64,000 bases of DNA from Lachnospiraceae bacterium G11 (GTDB taxonomy: Bacteria > Bacillota > Clostridia > Lachnospirales > Lachnospiraceae). Below are positions 58,829 to 64,000 of this stretch, in pieces. Location of the stretch: contig FMWZ01000009.1 in NCBI GenBank assembly GCA_900103495.1, forward strand, positions 109,038 to 173,037, in the 5' to 3' direction. The number at the start of each line of letters is the position of its first letter. The stretch's first letter is position 1. The position numbers were made by a program, and so were the translations under genes. The notes below the pieces were generated by a model that ran no database searches, was not told the origin of the DNA, and saw only the letters and a list, made by a program, of their open reading frames with translations.

Positions 58829-60928
58829 TCAATTAAACGCAAAGCGATAATCGTCAAAGTTTGTGAGGTAAACGCCGCCGTTTTCATCCTCAGTAAGTAC
58901 CCCGTCAATAACCAGGTCTTCCACAAGACGCGGTGTATCATATTCGTTAAAAGCGGCTCCATACTGGAAGTAAGGAGGGTACTGTATAACTGGCTCCTCA
59001 TGGCCCTTCTGATACATTACAAAGTACTGATAAATAATCTGCTTTCTTGTATAGTCCAAGGTGTCAATTACAGGGGGCTCTATGTCATGTTCCAAACACC
59101 ACTCTACGATCAGCTCTCTCTGAGCTCTTCCTTCAATCTGCCCCCAAAGGCCAATTACCGCATCATAATCGGGGATAGGGTCAGAAAGCTCAACAAGTTT
59201 TTCTTCTACCCACCAGTCATCTGCTTCACCGGACTCATACAATTCCTTAAATCCGTCGAAATCACGTCTGAAGAGGGCGTAAGAATCAATCTGAACCAAA
59301 TGGCTTCTAAATAGCTTTAATACATCTGTAAGAGGAATAGGAAGAGGCAATCCGGCCGATTCAATACCCTCGTCAATCATCTTATTTAACACAGGATAAA
59401 GCCTGTCAAACCTCTCTATTATGTCCTCATAGGGATATTTATCTGATTTTATGAGATAATTCGGATTATCCCAGAAGAAATCATTCCATGTATATCCGGA
59501 ACGAGCTTCCTCTAAAAGTGAAAGCATTTCTGCAAAATCATCCGCATACTCATCTCCAACCGCAAGCCTTGCTACCTCATCAGTAAGTTCAGTAACATCC
59601 AAATCCGGATCCTGCTGCAATCTTGCTGCACAATACAACGAGAACACATTAAGTACATGGTATGAATCCATTGTACTCCAATATTCAGGTTTCTTCACGC
59701 CATCATACTCTCTTAAAGTCTGATAGTTCTCCTTAAGGATTGAGGGTTGGAAATTCATCTGTGCTAGCTGGTCAATTTCCATCTCACAGCCATTCCACTC
59801 CCACATTCCAAGGCGACATCCAAGGCCTTCTACAGTCTGTCTGAAAGGCGCGTAATTCTCATTGTGGTTATGCTGCATTCCCTCGTAAAGGGTAATATCA
59901 TCACCAAGGTTTGAAACCAGAATGTTCTTATCAAATTGGTCTACCCAACAGCTGACTCCAAAGTCAATGTCAGGATTTATTTCTTTAAACTTATCCCTAA
60001 GCATCCCGGAAAAATATGCCACATCATTGGCATCCCCAAGATTTCCGGGATCATAGAAATGTGCTATTACTCTGTCAGATACATCAGCAAGCTCCGCATA
60101 GTAATCATAGTATTTCTCAAAACATGCGATTACATCAGGGTTATTTCTTGCCACACCATAATCGCCACAGTCATAAGTAACAGAATTGTCTACCCAGCCA
60201 TAGCCTGTAAATTCCGCTCCCCAAACCCAAAGAGTGAAATCCATATCCATCGAGTGGACTGCATCTGCCATGAAACGAATCTTATCATGAACGCTTTCTA
60301 TTCCGCCGGCTCCTGCCCAGGCGGAGCACATGTCCGTCACCTGAATTCCAGTGAATCCGAGATGCTTCATCATGCGAACGTAGGAATAGAGTTCCTCTTC
60401 GGAATAACTCATAACGTCCACCTTAAGGCTGGTGGCTTCATTGAGGAATACACCTCTTGGATTATTAACGTTCCAAAGGGTAACTATAGGCTCACGCTTT
60501 TCCATCCAGAGAGTATCAATTCCTCCGCCATCAGGAATTTGGGGCGTGGTATTTGAAAGATTAGTCTTTTGCCTGTCAGTACCGGCAAATTGATATCCCA
60601 AATACGTGTTTGCAAATGCATTAACCGCCCTGGCCATTTCCTCTTCGGTATTGGCAGTAAATGTAATCGTCTCAGAATCAATCTTCACATCATGGAAAGG
60701 AGTCTCATCCTTCCCTTTATCTTCCAAAACAAGATTAAAATCTCTGTTTTCACCCGAAATATTTCCCATATATGAAAACAGCAACAGGGCAGCCGGTTTA
60801 GCACCGCCGCCCTTGTAGTTTATTTTGTATTCAGAATCTGATGCTGTTTTCACTGTACCTGAGCATCCCATCAATAGTAAAGATGTCAAGGCCAGTGAAA
60901 GCAACGCTATCATGGTCCCTTTTCTCAT
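58829..60928 (-). CDS. Lipoprotein glycoside-hydrolase-like protein
   Basis: A 699-residue lipoprotein with signal peptide and lipobox LLLMGC (Cys22). Residues 30-140 resemble the alpha/beta domain found before GH20/GH67/GH84 barrels (TITFTANTEEEMARAVNAFA). A barrel-like region follows (about 150-450): VRMMKHLGFTGIQVTDMCSA, DFTLWVWGAEFTGYGW, RVIAHFYDPGNLGDAN, FGVSCWVDQF and LGMWEWNGCEMEI. No exact GH family is assigned. It would act at the cell surface, perhaps trimming the glycan made here. Confidence 0.7.
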   Translation of the reverse strand: MRKGTMIALLSLALTSLLLMGCSGTVKTASDSEYKINYKGGGAKPAALLLFSYMGNISGENRDFNLVLEDKGKDETPFHDVKIDSETITFTANTEEEMARAVNAFANTYLGYQFAGTDRQKTNLSNTTPQIPDGGGIDTLWMEKREPIVTLWNVNNPRGVFLNEATSLKVDVMSYSEEELYSYVRMMKHLGFTGIQVTDMCSAWAGAGGIESVHDKIRFMADAVHSMDMDFTLWVWGAEFTGYGWVDNSVTYDCGDYGVARNNPDVIACFEKYYDYYAELADVSDRVIAHFYDPGNLGDANDVAYFSGMLRDKFKEINPDIDFGVSCWVDQFDKNILVSNLGDDITLYEGMQHNHNENYAPFRQTVEGLGCRLGMWEWNGCEMEIDQLAQMNFQPSILKENYQTLREYDGVKKPEYWSTMDSYHVLNVFSLYCAARLQQDPDLDVTELTDEVARLAVGDEYADDFAEMLSLLEEARSGYTWNDFFWDNPNYLIKSDKYPYEDIIERFDRLYPVLNKMIDEGIESAGLPLPIPLTDVLKLFRSHLVQIDSYALFRRDFDGFKELYESGEADDWWVEEKLVELSDPIPDYDAVIGLWGQIEGRAQRELIVEWCLEHDIEPPVIDTLDYTRKQIIYQYFVMYQKGHEEPVIQYPPYFQYGAAFNEYDTPRLVEDLVIDGVLTEDENGGVYLTNFDDYRFAFN

Positions 60929-60934
60929 ATACGT

Positions 60935-63616
60935 TTAGTATCCTAAATATGATAAGTTCAGGTCAACATTACCGCTGATTCCGGCAATTGAACCCTTTGA
61001 GGTATACTGCCAAAGTTCATGTCTTGCTCCGAAATCTGTAGAACCTACGTAATGAGCAAGCCATATCTTATATCCGCCAAGCTGACTGTGATCAATATAA
61101 TTTCTGAACCAGGTCTTGTTAGCATAAACACCCGCTGTATAACCATTATTGGCAATAGTCTGGCAGAAAGCCTTACATACTGCGGTTCTTGTGGCCTTAT
61201 CTATCTTGTCTCCTCGTCCTCCACTGGTTTCAACATCGAGGAAGATGGGGTAAGAGATTCTGTATCCTGACACCTGAGAAAGAACCATTGAAGCCTCTTC
61301 GACAGCCTCTCTCTCGTTAACAGCCTGGGTTACAAAGTATACCCCGACCTTAAGTCCGGCATTGATAGCTCCCTGGATGTTGGTCTTGAACATTGTATCT
61401 TCAATAAGGCCACCCTGAGTTGAACCTCTATATCCTGATCTGATAATTACGTAGGATACACCTGAGTTCTTAACCTGCTGCCAGTTTATATTTCCGTTCC
61501 ATCTTGATACATCAATACCAAGGATACCGCTACTGCTTACCAGCTTACCTGTGGAATCAAAACTGTACTGTGCACCCTGAATAACCTGAGCGCCGGTTAC
61601 AGGATTACCATTCTTATCATAGAAGTAGGTGTTTCCGTTAATTGACTGCCAACCAGTGTACTTATATCCGCTGGCTGTTTTTGTATAAACATCACCCTTA
61701 ATATAATCTGAGCGTTTAGCCTCTACATAACCATTGCCGCTCTTTACATATACAGGGTTATTATTCTTATCCTTAAGGGGTGTGCTTGTATCGTACTGAG
61801 GATTAGCTGCAACCGCTATCTCAATTTCGATGCTTCTGTTTATCGTGGTTGTCTGCGCCGTATTACCCGAAAGAATCAGTACGCCTGGAACCGCAACTGC
61901 AGGCCCTGTAGGAGTAGGTGTCTCCGTAGGAGTCTCTGTGGGAGTCTCTGTAGGTGTCTCCGTAGGAGTCTCTGTGGGAGTCTCTGTAGGTGTCTCCGTA
62001 GGTTTATCCGTAGGTGTCGGTGTAGGCGTCTCCGTAGGTGTCGGAGTTGCAGTCGGTGTAGGTGAAGCGGTAGGGGTGGGCGTAGCAACCACTCTGGTAA
62101 TAGTAACCTCAGCCTTAACCTTAACCGTCTGCTTAGAGTTTGTGCCGTTTGTGACTGTAATTGTAGGAGTCTGCTTATCCGCATTTGCAAGGGTTGCAGA
62201 TCCGGAAGTTATCGACCATTTATATTTGACAGAATCATCTTTTGCCAAATCATTTATATTAACACTAAGCTGTGATGTGTAACTGTTCACAGAAATGGAA
62301 CTTACCGTCAAGTTATCCTTTGAAGCTCCTGATGATGAAAGTGCAGGGCTCGCAATGGCAGAGAAAGGATCAAGAACATCAGATCCCTTGTTGAGTTTGT
62401 TGTAGTTGCCATCTCCAATAGGAGTTGATGTACTCTCAACCCACTCTACGGTGTCTGTAAGCTTAGACTCAACATCTCCCTTTTTAGATGTATCCTCCTT
62501 AGATACATCAACTTGTTTTTCATTCTTAATCTCGTCAGATACATCTACCTTCTGGTAGTCAAGGTTCGCCTTTACATTTACTGTCTCATTAGTTGAGGCA
62601 CTTACATACTTTTCGCTTCCGGTAATGGCCTTCATTGAAACAGTATATTGTCCGGGAGTGATATTCTCCTTGTAAATAATTCCGTCTTTGTCTGAATCGG
62701 TCCAAGTCTCTGTCGAGCCATTAGGTGTAGTAACAGTTACTTCAAATGCATTACTTGAAATAAGCTTGCCCGTCTTCTTGTTGACAAACTTAATCTTTAA
62801 ATCCTTTACGATGGAGCTCATCTTAAGAGCTACTGTTACCTCATCAGAAACTTCTTTTTCCTCATAAGTAGGAATCTCCACAGGCTCTCCGGCATCAACT
62901 TCAAGTTCACCACCAGATTGTCTCATAACAAGAGCATTACCAATGGCAAGAATATTCCCTCCACCAATTTCACGGACATCCATAAGCTGTGCGCCAACAT
63001 TGTCTTCGAAGTTAACAACTTTTGTGGAATTTCTCTTTCCAAAGAAAACTACGCCTAATACGACCACCATGACCGCAACTGCTATGCCTCCGAAGATAAG
63101 AGCCTTGTCAACGCCTTCCATGTTGTCCATCTTTCGGGTAAACTTATCCCAAAAGTTCTCCCTTATTTCATCCTCATAGTAATAGTCGTCATCATCCTCG
63201 ACATAATCATCGTACTGTTCATCGTAGTCAGTGTATGCTCTGTCAGAATACTCGTCATACTCTTCGTTGTAACTATTCTGATATTTTTCATTGTACTGTT
63301 CTGAATACTCGGGTTCATATTCCTCTGGATATTCTTCTGTATACTCTTCAGAATAGGTGCCTTCAAGATCAGCATCCGTAAGAACTATCTCTGAAGTATA
63401 ATCTCCGAGTTCTTCTCCAATGGAGCCCTCCTCGTAATACATTTCCTCATCAGGATAATCCTCAGGATATTCTTCTTTTTCGTATTCTTCATCAGAGTAC
63501 TCGTCCTCATATTCCCCGTCGTACTCTTCTTCGTATTCCTCGTCCTCGTAATATTCATCTTCATATTGCTCTATGACGGATTTTACGCGGTTCTTAATTA
63601 TACTTTTTAATCCCAT
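60935..63616 (-). CDS. Large membrane GH25 lysozyme with acidic cytoplasmic domain and Thr-Pro linker
   Basis: An 893-residue type II membrane protein. Residues 15-165 are strongly acidic and Tyr-rich; a membrane helix lies at about 172-193 ([20 protein letters not shown]). Then come a SpaA-like domain (about 270-350), an Ig-like domain (about 440-515), a PTPTET linker (about 520-575), a cell-wall-binding-like repeat (about 650-690, [20 protein letters not shown]) and a GH25 domain (about 697-893: [52 protein letters not shown]). It cuts peptidoglycan. GGAGGAAA precedes the ATG. Confidence 0.93.
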   Translation of the reverse strand: MGLKSIIKNRVKSVIEQYEDEYYEDEEYEEEYDGEYEDEYSDEEYEKEEYPEDYPDEEMYYEEGSIGEELGDYTSEIVLTDADLEGTYSEEYTEEYPEEYEPEYSEQYNEKYQNSYNEEYDEYSDRAYTDYDEQYDDYVEDDDDYYYEDEIRENFWDKFTRKMDNMEGVDKALIFGGIAVAVMVVVLGVVFFGKRNSTKVVNFEDNVGAQLMDVREIGGGNILAIGNALVMRQSGGELEVDAGEPVEIPTYEEKEVSDEVTVALKMSSIVKDLKIKFVNKKTGKLISSNAFEVTVTTPNGSTETWTDSDKDGIIYKENITPGQYTVSMKAITGSEKYVSASTNETVNVKANLDYQKVDVSDEIKNEKQVDVSKEDTSKKGDVESKLTDTVEWVESTSTPIGDGNYNKLNKGSDVLDPFSAIASPALSSSGASKDNLTVSSISVNSYTSQLSVNINDLAKDDSVKYKWSITSGSATLANADKQTPTITVTNGTNSKQTVKVKAEVTITRVVATPTPTASPTPTATPTPTETPTPTPTDKPTETPTETPTETPTETPTETPTETPTETPTPTGPAVAVPGVLILSGNTAQTTTINRSIEIEIAVAANPQYDTSTPLKDKNNNPVYVKSGNGYVEAKRSDYIKGDVYTKTASGYKYTGWQSINGNTYFYDKNGNPVTGAQVIQGAQYSFDSTGKLVSSSGILGIDVSRWNGNINWQQVKNSGVSYVIIRSGYRGSTQGGLIEDTMFKTNIQGAINAGLKVGVYFVTQAVNEREAVEEASMVLSQVSGYRISYPIFLDVETSGGRGDKIDKATRTAVCKAFCQTIANNGYTAGVYANKTWFRNYIDHSQLGGYKIWLAHYVGSTDFGARHELWQYTSKGSIAGISGNVDLNLSYLGY
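61917..61988. repeat. Two perfect 36-bp tandem repeats in the Thr-Pro linker
   Basis: Unit 61917-61952 is repeated exactly at 61953-61988, and a third partial unit follows. Each encodes 12 residues of the TPTE pattern. The repeat keeps frame, so copy-number change would only vary linker length. Confidence 0.9.
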
Positions 63617-63651
63617 TTATAAGATTTCCTCCAAAAATCACATTCCGTTTT

Positions 63652-63680
63652 ATTATACCATTAGGAACGTATACTAGCAA
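63652..63680 (-). promoter_or_regulatory. Promoter of the large GH25 gene at the intron junction
   Basis: Minus strand TTGCTA (63675-63680), 17 bases, TATAAT (63652-63657). The -35 box touches the 3' end of the group II intron, so intron insertion has replaced everything upstream of it. Confidence 0.6.
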
Positions 63681-64000
63681 TCGAGTAGGAGGGAGATTTA
63701 ATTAATCCCCCGACCTCTCACACCACCGTGCGTACCGTTCGGTACACGGCGGTTCAATCAACTTAACAAGTAACACACTTTTCGGTGTAGTAATCTAACA
63801 TTGAGACTAATCCAAATGAGGTTAGTCTCTTTGTACTTATAGCCTTTTGTACCCATCCATTGTGAGCGAGTCTTGCATATTTGTCTCCACAATAGGCGAT
63901 CTTATATGCTGCCCATCTTGGTACCTCCAGCTTCATCAAATTCTTAGCTCTATTCTGCGGAGTTTTCCAATGCTTCCAAATACACATACGAAGTCTATAT
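63681..64000 (-). mobile_element. Group II intron, 3' end (partial)
   Basis: After the reverse-transcriptase stop, the minus strand gives a domain V-like hairpin (about 63719-63757, ACCGCCGTGTACC...GGTACGCACGGTGGT) and a domain VI-like hairpin (about 63684-63713, GGGGGATTAATT...AATCTCCC). The 3' terminus is near CTACTCGA. The junction is placed at 63680/63681 within a base or two. The intron continues beyond the window edge. Confidence 0.8.
63763..64000 (-). CDS. ltrA: Group II intron-encoded reverse transcriptase/maturase, C-terminal end (partial)
   Basis: The visible 78 residues start RLRMCIWKHWKTPQNRAKNL and continue MKLEVPRWAAYKIAYCGDKY, ending FGLVSMLDYYTEKCVTC. This is the maturase (X/thumb) end that binds the intron RNA for splicing and reverse splicing. 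No endonuclease domain follows the maturase part, as in intron classes that target single-stranded or terminator DNA. The frame stays open to the window edge. Confidence 0.88.
   Translation of the reverse strand, partial: YRLRMCIWKHWKTPQNRAKNLMKLEVPRWAAYKIAYCGDKYARLAHNGWVQKAISTKRLTSFGLVSMLDYYTEKCVTC

Noticed and set aside
61830..62282. 150-residue plus-strand frame rich in [10 protein letters not shown]
   Set aside because: It is the antisense reading of the Thr-Pro linker minisatellite in the lysozyme gene.
1..64000. tRNA or rRNA genes
   Set aside because: I saw no cloverleaf with the usual GGTTCRA T-loop and CCA-type acceptor in the intergenic stretches; a dedicated scan was not possible.

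Overview
The window looks like a chromosomal piece of a motile, Gram-positive, gut- or rumen-type Lachnospiraceae relative (Butyrivibrio/Roseburia-like). This is inferred from protein character, the rpmG-secE pair, a FliD-like flagellar protein, ABC-exported wall glycans and GH25 lysozymes; no search was run. Almost every gene is on the minus strand, so transcription runs from high to low coordinates. The only plus-strand genes are an antitoxin and its broken toxin at about 31.3-31.7 kb.

Layout. (1) 1-324: start of secE and complete rpmG, house-keeping. (2) 459-8251: a glf-led operon (UDP-galactopyranose mutase, MBOAT acyltransferase, SGNH/DltD-like protein, FkbH-like HAD protein, acyl carrier protein, GT2-TPR glycosyltransferase, unknown protein). 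It reads as a Dlt-like machine in which an FkbH enzyme, rather than an adenylating ligase, may charge the carrier protein. (3) 8296-10361: FliD-like protein and a lipoprotein. (4) 10454-12062: HipA-like kinase plus DNA-binding partner, with a palindromic operator. (5) 12183-17934: an operon for a dTDP-3-amino-3,6-dideoxyhexose (FdtA, FdtB), a polyprenyl-phosphate glycosyltransferase and two GT-C-type membrane proteins. (6) 17971-23830: an accessory strip with HicAB, an inositol-phosphatase-like enzyme, an AAA ATPase, HTH and RHH regulators, HigBA and several repeat families. (7) 23921-28717: the arginine operon argC-GNAT-argJ-argB-argD. (8) 28806-31744: pseF, an AAA/DUF234-type ATPase and the antitoxin/toxin remnant. 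(9) 31795-55783: a long surface-glycan block with pseudaminic acid genes (PseI, PseH-VOC), a second ACP/FkbH pair, large GT2 enzymes, a complete 2-aminoethylphosphonate pathway with cytidylyltransferases, a YidC-glycerophosphotransferase fusion, an alkaline-phosphatase-superfamily transferase, a WbdD-like chain terminator, Wzt/Wzm export, and RmlC/A/B with a GH25 lysozyme. (10) 55880-63616: a second SGNH/MBOAT pair, a lipoprotein glycosidase-like protein and a large GH25 protein. (11) 63681-64000: the 3' end of a group II intron.

How it fits together: the genes make nucleotide sugars (UDP-Galf, dTDP-6-deoxyhexoses, CMP-pseudaminic acid, CMP-aminoethylphosphonate). They assemble and export glycans by an ABC route, cap or decorate them with phosphonate and acyl groups, and probably glycosylate flagellin or wall proteins. 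Palindromic repeats, toxin-antitoxin cassettes, IS-end-like repeats and a group II intron mark it as a recombining genomic island.

The strongest candidates for undescribed biology are the FkbH/ACP/MBOAT/SGNH operon, the YidC-glycerophosphotransferase fusion beside the phosphonate genes, and the PseH-VOC plus ACP/FkbH module.
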